Assembly (NCBI RefSeq): GCF_000189635.1
Contig: NW_002476570.1
Span: 620,001 to 684,000, forward strand
Source of the DNA: Tetrahymena thermophila SB210
Taxonomy: Eukaryota > Ciliophora > Oligohymenophorea > Hymenostomatida > Tetrahymenidae
Direction: 5' to 3'
Length of the DNA: 64,000 nucleotides
A model generated the notes under the pieces. That model did not search any database. It was given only the letters and a program-made list of their open reading frames with translations, and was not told the origin of the DNA. The position numbers were made by a program, and so were the translations under genes. Of the stretch, positions 51,885-64,000 are shown piece after piece (the first letter of the stretch is position 1; each line of letters starts with the position of its first letter).

Positions 51885-54800
51885 TCATTATTTCTTAAAT
51901 ATAGATGGATTAGATATCTGGCTATCGCTTATATGCTTTAAAGTATTTTTCTTTTAGAGATTATATTATGTGCTTTAAGGAGTATAAGTCTCGTTTGTAT
52001 TGGTATTTAATTGTTAGGTACTACAAGTTAATTTTTGTTATGAATTTACTAATGATAAGAAATTACTTTTTTGGTAATCTTTTGAAGGAATTTTAATTGA
52101 GCTCACAACTTCATCAATGTTTAAATCTTTTGTGTGGCTTGAAGAGTCAATTTCCATATTTATATCATTCGAAGAAAGTTTATCACTATTTATCATTGTT
52201 GTAGGTTTTCCTTAAGTTATACCTTATTGCTGAATTGAAATTGGTGAGTGCTCATCTGAACCTGCTCCAGTATTATTATTGTTGTTATTTTTAGCATTGA
52301 CATCTGATAAAAAATTGTATCTATTTACCTTAATATTTGAGGCTTTTTAACCATTAATTTAAATTTCTGGTAAGTTTTTTTATTTTTTTTCAGAATTGCC
52401 AATATAAGTTTCTGATACTTGCATTTCTTCTAATTTACTGTTTTTCTTTGTTATATAGAAATCTATAATAGATGATAGTTTCTCTTTTAATTTCTTTAGG
52501 TTTTCTATTACGGATTTGAAGGTCTCTTTTAAGAAGAAAATAAAGTCTATTAAGATAATACAAGCAAACATAGAAATGACAAACCATCCGAATCCAATAC
52601 TTTCATTATTTTGAGGATTGTTTTACAAGAAAAATATCAGTAAAAGGGTGGATAGTAAAAAGAGGAATGTTTACATAAAATGTCTAACATTATCACTTTT
52701 TTCTTTATAAGGCTTCACTTTGTAAATGAATACTAAAGTTACAAGATGATAGAGAGATATTAAGATAATTTAAGCTAAAGGAGCATTTTATACTAAGGTA
52801 ATAGTCATTACTATATACATTTTACGTATATATAAAAATATGATATAAAATTTGTTATTAACTTCTTCAGATAGAGGCTCAGTTATCCAATCATACTTTT
52901 CTTTTCTAATCATATACATTAAGATAAATGGAATTAAAATTGCAACAAATCCAATCCCAAAAAATATGTAATTTATCACTTCTTATACATACTTAACATT
53001 TTGAATTACTTAGATCTAAAGGAAAACAGCTATTGATAACTCCTAAAACATACTCCATAGCAAATCTAAGTAAAACTTAGGGTTTAAAACAGATCTACTT
53101 ATCTTAGATAAAGATTATTCATATCTCTTAAGTATCACATTTCTGACTATGAATTTTACAAATAAATGAATACCAATAATCAGTAAAGCGTATGACATAT
53201 TATCACCTAACGATTGATTTTAAATAAATGTTTTAATTTTTTATTATTTTAAACTCTTTAAAAAATATTTACCAAAATTATCCAAAAAAAATCCTTAAAT
53301 ATCTTATTCTTCAAATTTTTCAGGAGCATTATAAATAATTTTATTACTTTTCTAAAGTTACCCAAAAAAGTTAACAAAAGGAACCTTGACTTCTTCCAAT
53401 CCTTCAAAGAAACCTTATAGATTTAAAGGAATACTATTCATTTATTAAAAATATTTAATTATTTATTTATAGTTTAAATTTTGCTGAAAAGTGTAGAGAA
53501 AATATAAATTTTTTAATGCTAAAGCTATTGAAAAAATGATATTTGAAAAAAATCAATTACTCTATTTGAAGGAAATACATAACGTAGATAATTTAACTGA
53601 TATCAACAAGAGAGGCGATAAATCTAAAATTACCAGATAATTATAAAGGGATAATAGCAGCTTGTGTGACTTTTGATGTTGCTTATGCTGTTGTAGAAAT
53701 AGCTTGAGCAGCGATTTTATTTGAACCAGAAAGCTAATTAACCAACTTTAGTTGTATTTATTTTGAGCTGTAGGCTAAATTCAAATTCTATGAATTTGAA
53801 AATGTTACATTAGAAGGCAATATCTAATTAATTTCCTTTGCTAAAATAACTGTAGCTAAAATAGATGTAGAGTTGTTGATTTATTTATTTATGCTATAGC
53901 TAATATCTGGTATATAAACATTCAGATTTTACAATAGCAAATCTATATCTATATTACCGTTAGATTTGAAATTAATATTTATTTAATTATCTTTTTCTTG
54001 ATAAACATCATAATAAGTTAATGCATCCTAGCATAGTTAAACCCCATTTACAGTTTAAGTAGCAAATCCACTAGGGCACTAAGAATAGCACTAGTTATTT
54101 AATAAATATAATCCATTTTAACACTAATCACAAGAATTAATCGACTATCTACAAGTATTACAGCCTTTGACTTTACATTGTTGGCATTTCTATTCAGTAT
54201 TATTTTGATTATATCCACTAGGACAGTTTAATAAGCAGGATACCTCACTCATTTAAAAATAGCTCTATTTACATTGATTGCAAACATTAGCTGATGTTTA
54301 ACAAATATAGCATCCATTAACCTAGCATGTATCGCATGTGTTTGTAGATTAATTTTAGTAATACTAATTAGGACAGTTTTAAATGCAATTTCCTTCCAAA
54401 AAATAATAATCCTTCATACAAGTTTAGCATTAATTTGTTCCAGGGATACAAGATTAGCAAGGTGACTAACAAATAGAATCACAATTTTATGTAGATTAAT
54501 TAAATTAATATCCTTATTCGCAAACACAGATTGAATTTTGTAAAATAAAGTGTTTAGTTGAATCGCAGCTGATACATTTACCAAGATTATCACAATTTAA
54601 ACAATTTGCAGGACACTATCCCGTTTAGAAACAAAAAAGATTTGGTAAATCTTCATAAAAACCTTATTAGCATACACAATCATTAGAATTTAATACTCTA
54701 TTTAAGGAGGAATCGCATATTGTGCAAACATCTGCGGATGTACATTCAAGGCAATTAGGTTTGCATTTTACACAATTATTATTTTAATCTTAGTAGTATC

Positions 54801-56937
54801 CTTTCTAACATACACAGGTTCCATTTAAAAGAATTCTATTCTTACTTTAATAGCACTCTGTGCACTAATTAGTCTAATCACAAGTCAAGCAAATTGGATT
54901 ACATTGCTTCCATTAAACAGTTGTAGGGAAATTACTGAAAACTTTTAAATTATAAAAACAAATAAAAAATTGTAAATTAAAAACTATTTTAAATAATAAA
55001 AACAAGTTTTATTCAAGACAGACAAATATTATTTTAATAGTTTATCTAATTTAAAATAAAACTATTTATTTGTTTATAAACTCCAATTAAAATATTACTT
55101 TAAATCTGACTTGAGTTTTGATCTATACCTACTATTTAGCTTCCTTGCTATTAATTTAATAAAATACTTTAAATACTTAATTTAATATGTAAAAAGTATT
55201 TACTTGTTAAATTTAGTAATTCTTGAGATTATATTTCAAGATGGAAGAATAAGAAAATGATCCTATTTATACTGATTACAAAGTTAATTTTATGAATGCT
55301 TTGTAATAATATCAATTTACTTTTTAAAATATTTCCATTTAAATATGAGACTCCATTACCAAACTGTTAAAGATTTGAAGTGGTTTCCAATAAATTAAAT
55401 GCTGTCCATGCTGTTGAAGAATCGTATTTACCATTAACCATGGTAAAAACTTATGTGGTACTGGTTATAAGAAGACCTGCTGTACAAATAACAATATCAA
55501 TATTGCTATCATTCTATGATTTTTAAATTAAAATACTTAAGGGAAATGTAAAAATATTAAAAATTACAGTTGGTAGACCATACAAGAAATAAATTGAAGA
55601 TGTTGAATATTTGGAAAATGGTGTGATCACTTTTGATTTTTACTATGACAAATTCCTCAAGTCCCAAGCTATATTTAAAATTAATTAATAAAATAAGAGA
55701 CAAACAAAAATAAATTTGTTTTTTTAAATTAAGAATGAATTAATTAATGATTTATGATGAATAAATATTGTTAAAAGCTGTATAAACTTTAATTAATTAA
55801 TTGGCAAAATCATACAGTAAACAAATTGTATGCGATTATTTAAATAGTTCTATTTTAACTTTATTCATCTAAAACAGCTTTCTTACATTAACAATAGTAA
55901 TACTAAAAATTGTATTTGATATTAATTTCATTTAACTTATATAACAAAATAAAAAAAATATACTTAAAAGCAACCTGCCGCAAGCTGTAAACAAATAGTA
56001 TTAGTTCTATTTTATATTTTACAAGTTAATATTTTTAGAAAAGTTATTGGTCATAGTCATTCAATAAAGGCTAATATTACAAATGCAATGTCTGATACAG
56101 GTGTTTGATCACAATATCTCAATTCATAAAGATTATTTGCCCTTCCAACTATTAAAATCATAAAAATGAATTGATTAGATTAGAATTCTTTATTAAATTC
56201 TTACAGTATGCGCTGCCATCATTAAAAGATAAATAGATCTATTATTAATAATTTCAAGGTAAATAAAATACGAAAATGTTTAGAATTTTACTTATTCATC
56301 GTTTAAGTTTTTATAGAAAGCGATTCCACCTTGGTTTGAAGATATTTTATAAGATGTGATTAAAGAAACTTAGTTGCTGCTAAAAGAATAAACTAATATT
56401 AAAGATATTAATTAGAATAAATTTATAAAATATCTAATTCCATTTTTATAAAATTTCTTATTAATATTAATCAGAAAAATAAAAAATAATGTACATTTAT
56501 ATGTTGTTTGGTCAGCTAAAAAGAAGGTTGCATCCTTTGTTTAATAAAAGACAAAGTTAAATAGATATCTAAATAAATTAATTTTTTCAGAATATTTAGA
56601 AAATTACTGATAATTGACCAACAAATAAGCAGCTTAAAGGGAAGTACTGTGATTTCTTCTGAGAGAGATCATAAACTTTTTTTTGAATTTATTATTAAAA
56701 GGTTGACAGATTTTGATTAATATTTTAGTATTTACTGTATAAGAAATCGCCATTTGTTCCTGCAGCTTAAGGAGTTTTTGCACAAATCAATATATTATTT
56801 GAATTCAGAAATGCTGAGCTCAAAGCTTTATAATTAGTGGGCATAGGCAAAGTGGCTACCGACTAAGCATATACTTCTATACTAGGTAAGTATGTTATTA
56901 AAAATATGAAGTAAGTGATTAAAGAAAAATAGTTCAT
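51885..56937 (-). CDS. Receptor-like cysteine-rich multi-pass membrane protein, 12 exons (1232 aa)
   Basis: Exons from the 5' end: 56736-56937, 56608-56675, 56495-56534, 56292-56392, 56205-56238, 56081-56148, 55975-55984, 55568-55668, 55321-55513, 53634-54941, 53273-53524, 51885-53206. The sum is exactly 1233 codons including TGA. The signal peptide is MNYFSLITYFIFLITYLPSI. Residues about 25-270 form short strands with aromatic/aspartate turns (ICAKTPQAAGTNGDFLYIYD, IYLSFNDGSAYF, VICTAGLLITSTTQVF), like a beta-propeller. Residues about 275-570 are EGF/furin-like cysteine modules (CNPICLTCDQTNQCTEC, CVCQKGYYQ). A stalk of S/N/Q-rich sequence leads to six or seven membrane segments from about 797 (YALLIIGIHLFVKFIV, YIFFGIGFVAILIPFILMYM, FLFLLSTLLLIFFL, FACIILIDFIFFL). 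A cytoplasmic tail of about 190 residues is rich in S/T/N/Q. Ligand and partners are unknown. Confidence 0.8.
55975..55984 (-). other. Putative 10-nt microexon (exon 7 of the 12-exon gene)
   Basis: On the - strand the sequence reads TTTACAG, then CTTGCGGCAG, then GTTGCTTTTAAG. Adding these 10 nt restores the frame between exon 6 (ending phase 0) and exon 8 (starting with two bases of a codon), giving DIAF-LAA-AWDLRN. Without it the two exons cannot be joined in frame by GT...AG sites I can see. The donor GTTGCT is weaker than the GTAA sites used elsewhere. Confidence 0.5.
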
Positions 56938-59388
56938 TTTGAAACCTAGATTATTTATAAGCTGAAATTAAAAATTTTTATAATATTTTATTTGTTTTTA
57001 TAATTAAATAATTATATTGTAAACTAGCTAATTTGTATCTGTATATAGTTTTTATTAATTTCTGATGAATTAATTATGATCTTTTAATAAATAAATAAGA
57101 AATATACGAATAGTAGAAAATAAATTTTAGTTTAAAAGAAATTCGACTAGCCTTTATTCAAAGGTCTAGCTTGAATTCTCATCTATTTTTTTGAAATTTT
57201 GATTTTATATAATTTTAAATGATTAAATTATCTGATTAATTTTTATCAATATTATTAAGTAAAAATATGAGAATAAAGTAATCTAATAAATTATAAATTA
57301 TTTTTACAAATCTTCAAGCTCATTCCAGCAATATATATCTTAAAAATATGCAGTAAAATGTTTTTTTCTGTTTATTACCTAGAGTATTCTTCATTTTTAA
57401 AAAAGAAAATGTCTAATAAAGAATGAAAATAGCAAAGTGGGTTTTATTACTTTTTACAGTTATATGGTGTAACTTGAATTCAATCTAAATATTTTTAAGT
57501 AAAAAGAAACCACTTAGATTTGTTCTACCTTAATGAATTAAAATTAATATATTGATTTAATTGTCAGAACAAAAAAACTCATATCCACTCAATTTTGATT
57601 AAATTAGATCTCATACAATTAATTATTAATCATACTTATTTTCTATCATGATCATATTTTTGATTCTTAGTTACATTTCTTATTATTAGGTATTACAATT
57701 CAAAAATCATTCACTCGAAGAATATAATTTGAGATCAAGCAGGCCTTATTCTAAATTTTTCTCAATTTGATTCTGTAAAATATATTTAGCTTAATCCTTT
57801 ATATAATCAGCAAATCTATTTACATAACATTGTAAAATTTTTGTGTAAAGTAACAAAATAATTTTATAATTACAAGTAAAGTCTAAAAAAATAATATATT
57901 CTGGTTTTAATGTAAATTATTTGCCATTTTTATAAAGTTAGATATCATCTTTATGATAAAATACTAATATTTTGTTAATATTAATAGTACAAATTTTAGA
58001 TGAATAAATCAACATGGCTTTATATATCCTAAAAATTTGATTTATCAATCATTTTTTATATGATAATAATGAAAACCTCTAATTTTTATTAAATAGATGC
58101 TAAATTAAATATATATTTATAATGTGTTACTATACTTTTGATATTATTAGGTATTTTTTTAAAAATCATCTTTTTTCAATCAAAAATTTAAAAAATGTAA
58201 ACAGATATTTATTTTAAAGTTTCTAGTACAATAGCTAACATTTATATAAATAAGAAGTAGAAAAAAAATACAAACAAATATACTTATTCCTTACAAGATT
58301 TATCTTAGAATTTTAATTTTTATTAAATATTTTTCAAAATAGATAAAAAAAATGACTTATCATATATTTATTTGTATTAATAAAAATTCTATTTAATTTT
58401 TATTTTTTACATAATATTTTTTGTATATTACGTTAGTCATTTAATTTTCTTTGTATACAAAATAGTTAAAAAAGATTCACAATTTATATATTATACAACA
58501 ATTTAGTATTTTTATGGCTGCTAAATAAGACAAAAACTATTGTGAAATTTATTATAAAATATATTTATTTAAGGTAAATATAAAAACCTAATGACTTATT
58601 CATATTACAATATTTAAATATTTATATTTCTATTTTTGAGTAATTTAATGATAGAAATATTTAGTAATATTTGCTAAATAGAACCAACTCAAAACTTTTA
58701 ACGATAATTAATGAACTTGCTTCGTTGTTTGTTCTTTTTACCTTCATAAATAAAGGGTTTAAAAATGTTAGAAATTTTTTAATAAAATTATTAAAAACTT
58801 TTTTAAAGTTTTACTAACTTCATATTTAAAGTTTTTTAAATAAATAACTCTTCCTCTTATTAAAAAATAAATGATTGAAATTGAAATAAATAAAAATAAT
58901 CCTAATTTTTTTACTTGAATATTTATCACATATGTTTATTTAAATTTTTCAATTTTATTTTTTGGAAGTAGCAAAATATTTTGAAATTAATCTGAAATTA
59001 AGAGTTAAAGTAAATAACAAATTTAAATAAATTATTTTAAGGATTTTTCTATCAAATGAAAATATTTGAAAATTAATTCTAAGAATATTTTATTTAATTA
59101 TCAAATAAACAAAACAAATATTTTTTTTATAAATTAAAAATTAAATACAAAACAATTTAATTTTATTAATTATTTTTTACAAATTAAAAAAATGTTTTTT
59201 TGTATTTTTAGAATAATAGAAGTAAGTTTTTAAGTAAGGTAGTAAATATTATTTTATATGTTAGTATGTAATAAAAAGCTTTTTCAAATATTTAAACAAG
59301 CTTTAAACTACAAATTATTTTACTTAAATTATAAAGATACTAATATCTCTAAAACTAGTAAATAATTATATTATAAGTTCACAAGTAA
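56938..59388. other. Divergent intergenic region with direct repeat R2
   Basis: About 2.4 kb between two divergent genes. It includes the direct repeat R2 at 57573-57730. The rest is extremely AT-rich with nothing recognised. Confidence 0.5.
57573..57730. repeat. Direct repeat R2, partner of 51452-51615
   Basis: Same orientation and internal order of phrases as R1 (AATTTTGATTAAATTAGATC, GTATTACAATTCAA, TCATTCACTCGAAGAATAT). It lies about 0.6 kb upstream of the start codon of the - strand gene at 51885-56937. Confidence 0.85.
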
Positions 59389-62300
59389 ATGAGTTTAAGA
59401 GATAATAATATAAATAACTAGTAAGCAAGCTAAAATTTACATAAATCATGGTACCAGGATTAGAGAGAACATTAAGATGTGGATGAAGAAGATCAATCAA
59501 ATTTATTTAATCTTAAAAGACATCTACATTTTGGGGCTATTGTTTATTTAAAGCCTGCTTATTACTAGCAAAAGAATTTATTGTTTTCTAATGGATTTGT
59601 TGATGAAGATATTTTTTTATCTCACGACTCAACAATAAACGAAGCTAATTTAATTAATGATTGCCTATTCACAATAGTCCCTGTTTCTTCGATAGCAGAG
59701 TATTTTTCCTAACTTGAAGAGATGTTTGACCCAATATATAATTTGAATACATCATAATAGTAGCAGTTAAGTAGACTAATTATTATATTGTTTTTGCATA
59801 AATATGCAATTAGATTGCATAAATGATTTAAGTTCATTCTAAATGTTAACCTCATAATTTTAATTATATTTAAAAAAATAAAATAGATTGCGTCAACCAG
59901 ATTCTAGATGATTTTTAAAGTCAAGTTAAAAATTCATAAGAGAAAAGTATGAAATATTAATGTACTCCTCTTTAATACAATTAAGCATTCTAGTTAGAGC
60001 ACTTAAAAACAAAAAAATATTTCACATTTGATCCTAAAAAGAACTTTAAAATGGAATAAGATAGCATCATGTAAATAAAATTATTTTGAATCACTTGATG
60101 AGAACTTTAATTTCATTGAATAAAATAAAACAATATCAAATTCTATATTTATTTGATTTAATAACTCATAAAAGTGCATATTTAAGTGATACTCCAAGTG
60201 TTAATTCTCGCTTAAGAGTTTAGCCTTGCTACAGTTACTAAAATGAAAAAGATAAATATATTATGTATGACACTGACTGCTATATTACAGCATATAATTA
60301 ATATGACTAAAAAGAAGCTTTAGGAATTGCTATAGAAGATTAGCTGCAAGGGAATATTTTGTTTCCAACATTAAACCATCATAAAAGCTATCTTAAAGAC
60401 TCAATATAAGTCGAATTAGATCACAACGAAGATGATTAACAAATAAATCCAAAACAAATTTACATGTCGATGGAAAGAAAATCAAAAATGAGGTAAAAGA
60501 TTTTATTTAAGATGAATTTCTATCAAGTAAATTATGAAAATTATTATGGTAATATTCAGAGTGTTGCTTTACAGAGAAGGACTTTAGGCTAAAAAACTAT
60601 ACTTTGGAGATATAATTTGGATGATTTACAATGAATTAAACAATTGCATAGCCTTTAGTGCAGAAAAGCAAGAATAAAATGAAGATACTATTTACTTTGA
60701 GCATAGCGATAATAATTAAAAATATAACAACTCGGTAGGACTGTGGAAAATAGAGGGCATAGACCCACTAAATGGCAAAGAAATATCTTACAAACAAATT
60801 ATTAGATTTTAGAATATTAATACAGGGTATTACTTGGCATATAGTGATGAAAATACAACTTCTAATAGTAATAGAATAGTTATGGAAAAGTAAAAGACTA
60901 GTGCATCATATTTTTATCTTGAGGCTATTGATTAGCCTTCATCAACTAAACCAGTTTTTCAAAACTCATTTTTCTAAATTTTTCATTCAAATACTAAAAG
61001 AATACTAGGAAAGGAGCCAGTTTAATAAAATTTTGAATACTCAGAAATATTATATCGTCCTGTTTTAAAAGAAAATCGTAAATAAATTTTTCAAATCTAA
61101 AAGCTTGAAAAAAAATAAATTGTTTATTTTAAAAAATATCTACAAAATTTACAAAATGTTTTATTATAAAAGAGTGTTAAGAAGATGTATTTAGATTTAC
61201 AATTGCAAACGATGTTGAAATTTGGGAGTGTTAATATCTAAAATCGTGCAAGCCTTAGCTTAAAATTGGTTTAAATTTGCTAATAAAAAAATAAGAACAA
61301 GAACAGGAGTATAACAACAAAATTTAAAATATAAATGAATTTTATAAATCATAAGAAGAACTTTAGCTGAATTAAAACGAGAAGATAATTCTTGCTTAAT
61401 TAATTAATGGTTTAATTTTATTATAAAGATTTTGCTTTGATGGAGACATAGATTTAAATAGCATTTATAATTAATCATCTGAGAATGCTTACATGTTTAA
61501 TTAAAATTTCGGATCTGACTTTGAAAGAACTTTCAAAAGACAAAAGCTGCTTAGAGAGTAAGGTTATATGGACTTACTCTCCAAAATCATAGAAAACTGT
61601 TTTAGTAGCAAAGAGTAGCTAAATGAAATACTGCTTCTAAATCAAGAGTAAATCTTAGAAGAAGTGCAAACATCATAGCAAAACATATTATATGGTAGAT
61701 AATCTAACTAATTTAGTTTTTAAAATATCCAAGCTGCAGTTAATAGAAATTCTATGAGACCTTTAATAAGGTAGCACACACCTACATATCCTGCTCAAAC
61801 AAAAATTGATAAAAAATAAGCCTTAATAGACTAACTAAGCGAATCTAAGTTTTAAACTGAGCTCACTAAAATATATAAGTAATAGGAAAGTAATTATAGA
61901 GAAATGAAACAAAAAGAGACAGATTATTTTTTAAAAGAAAAAATAAAGATTTGCAATCTATGCTATGAATTAATTTAAAATCTTTGCCAAGATAACAATG
62001 AAAACTCTGAATAGTGTGTGAAGCACTTCACTGTCTTTAAAAATCAAATAGGATATATTTAAAATGCAACTAAATGTTTAATATAAATTTTATCAAGCAA
62101 TGAAAAGCTCCTTTCATTAATTTACAAATAAAACTATGAAATAAATTTGCCAAATTTAAAAATAAACTCACCTACTCTCAAGTAAAATTTCTTTTAAATA
62201 ATCATTGGTTTATTATTAAAAATTTTTTGAATTCTTTTAAAAAATTTGAGCAAATAAATTTTATTAATTCTCGAAATTAGAAAATATTTCTTTGCTAGAA

Positions 62301-64000
62301 ATTATTTGTAAAATTAGATTGAAAATTTAACAGCATTTATTTGGAAGATTTTAATTATTAAATTTAATTTTTTTAAATGTTTGTTAAAATAAAATTTATT
62401 GTTTATGATTATAAAAAAGCAGAACAACTGGAAGCTAAGACTAATACTCGAGGAAAAAAGGTAGCTTGATAGGTGAGTCCATTAGTAATTAAAGATTAGG
62501 AAGCTTCAATAATAGTTTAAATGATAAAATGATAAGTATTTCTAAATTAATGAGCTAAAAAAGCAATTCTGATTATAAAAAGAATAATCTGATTCATTTT
62601 ATTATAAATAGATACTAGTAAGTTGTTGAATTATTGTTAAATGCTTAATCAACAAAAAAAAAGAAAAAAAACTTGAAAAGTTAAACTTCAATCCATGTAT
62701 CATCCCCTGGTACAAATGAGTATTTTGATGAATTTCTTGATATATTAAACACGTTTTGCTGCTATAAAGAAGAGGGAATTACTATTAATTAATAACTGAT
62801 AAAAAATTTACTTTAAAAGTTTTTTGGATATACTGAAGAGAATCCGAAATGGAGAATATATTCTCGATTAATAATTCCTATTAAGATTGAGAAAAATAAT
62901 GGTGATGATTTTTTAATGGTAGGGTTGGAAAAGTAAGATAAATTAGAATGGATAGAATTCTCAGAGCTATTCTCAGTATCAACTCCAACCTACTTGTTAC
63001 TTGAAAAAACTCCTAAATAAACAGAATAACTTATCAATTATTTTGAGAAGTAATTAATTTTATTTTCTAACCTCTGTTATGGACGTAATTACTCCATCAA
63101 GAACTTCTTAATTAAATACTTTTATGATAAAATTTTGATGAAGTATGTGTGGAATTTAGATATACACATGAAAATTAGAGCAGCACTGTTAAGAATACTA
63201 CTGCATTTACATATTAATTCAAAGCCTAGAACTGTCTTAATAATTCCAATGTTAACAAAAGTATTTGAATAATCTCCATAAGTTTAAAAAGCTTTTTTGA
63301 ATTCTCCTAAGACATCCTCAAATTACTTCAAAAATGAGGATGTTAAATCTATTTATGAAAAAATTACAAATACTATAAATAATTATAAGAAAAAGAAGGT
63401 AGCTAATAAGAATTTTACTGAACCTCCAAATCCATTAGAGCAATCTGAAAAATCTATAAATCTCGACAAACCTTTAATAAAAGAGTAAACAGAATACACT
63501 GATAATTAAAGCGAAGTTTCTGCTAGTAAATAATTAAAATTTTTGTTAAAATAGATAAATAGAATTGATTTTAAATTCATAATTTACTTTTTTAAACTTA
63601 TTAATAGGAAAGTAAGAAATTGAGTTAACTGATATAAAAGATTCTTATCATTTGAGAGAGTCTTTTGGTTTAGAAGAAAGTTTGGAATACTAACCTGAAA
63701 TTATAGAGGATTTTCTTTAGATAAAGGATAGCTTAGATGAGTAGAGTCTAGAAATAATTAGTAAGAGCGTGCAATCATATTTTTAAAATGAGAAACTTAC
63801 TCTGTAGTATTGCGATGAAATGACTTTGAATATGGTTTTAACAGTAAGAAAGCTTATTTCCTTTAACTTTTTTGAGAAATAAATTGAATAGTACAAAGAA
63901 GCTATTTAAAATTCTATTCATATGAGCAACGCTCTATCTAATACAAAAAATTCTAAATCTGGATCTTTTTATCTTGAAGGAAAAATAATTAAGAAACCAT
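59389..64000 (+). CDS. Inositol-trisphosphate-receptor-type calcium release channel, N-terminal part (runs off window)
   Basis: Exons are 59389-59770, 59887-60070, 60175-60492, 60560-61077, 61173-62181, 62420-63525 and 63608-end; all joins keep frame. The start is MSLRDNNINNQQASQNLHKS. The first beta-trefoil has LHFGAIVYLKPAYYQQ, GFVDEDIFL and NDCLFTIVP, the layout of the IP3R suppressor domain. The second trefoil and MIR repeats follow (LEHLKTKKYFTFD, RLRVQPCYSYQ, LYFGDIIWMIYNELNNCIAF, SVGLWKIEGIDPLNG, RFQNINTGYYLAYSDEN). A RIH domain comes near 588 (KRQKLLREQGYMDLLSKIIE), then KICNLCYELIQNLCQDN, QIGYIQNATKCLIQIL and, near 1058, IRAALLRILLHLHINSKPR. LNMVLTVRKLISFNFF near 1245 matches the segment after the first RIH region in animal IP3Rs. 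At least 1,300 residues lie here. The rest, including the pore, is outside. Calcium release from internal stores is the family role. IP3 binding is not established here. Confidence 0.92.

Overview
The window looks like macronuclear-type DNA of a Tetrahymena-like (oligohymenophorean) ciliate. It is very AT-rich. Long coherent proteins appear only when TAA and TAG are read as glutamine and TGA is the sole stop. Introns are GT...AG, mostly about 50-300 nt and more AT-rich than their exons, which argues against Paramecium, whose introns are much shorter. No telomeric C4A2 repeats, tRNA, rRNA, CRISPR array or virus-like element was recognised. All exon joins were read by eye. For every gene except the one at 10995 the proposed splicing closes to a whole number of codons ending in TGA.

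Layout, left to right. 264-10208 (+): a giant secreted-side membrane protein of about 3125 residues, with a cysteine-rich head, propeller-like and beta-helix-like middle, and a multi-pass C-terminus. 10995-12569 (+): an LRR-like repeat protein whose exons follow its repeat units. 13100-14695 (+): a small membrane protein, with a decayed relative at 16417-16740. 15414-15879 (+): a small two-exon gene. 18741-22668 and 23631-27057 (+): two tandem paralogues built like sensor histidine kinases but without the catalytic boxes, separated by a tandem repeat. 27227-29474 (-): a copine. 31517-33916 (+): a Q/N-rich protein. 34151-34672: a three-copy satellite. 35136-37212 (-): a coiled-coil protein. 38433-39942 (+): a secreted or anchored CxxC-repeat protein. 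40386-41736 (-): a METTL13-like methyltransferase. After a 4.6-kb desert come 46350-47304 and 49444-50289 (+), two paralogues with degenerate EF-hand-like pairs and C-terminal CaaX boxes. 51885-56937 (-): a 12-exon cysteine-rich multi-pass receptor-like protein with a 10-nt microexon, flanked by direct repeats and by a remnant of a second copy. 59389-64000 (+): the N-terminal part of an inositol-trisphosphate-receptor-type calcium release channel, running off the right edge.

This is not one operon-like system. Several products nonetheless point to surface sensing and calcium/lipid signalling: cysteine-rich membrane proteins, histidine-kinase-like sensors, copine, lipid-anchored EF-hand-like proteins and an IP3R-type channel. 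Whether that grouping means anything is inference only. The strongest unusual observations are the kinase-dead-looking histidine-kinase pair, the lipidated EF-hand-like pair, the 10-nt microexon, the decayed tandem duplication around the 51.9-kb gene and the repeat-per-exon structure of the LRR-like gene.
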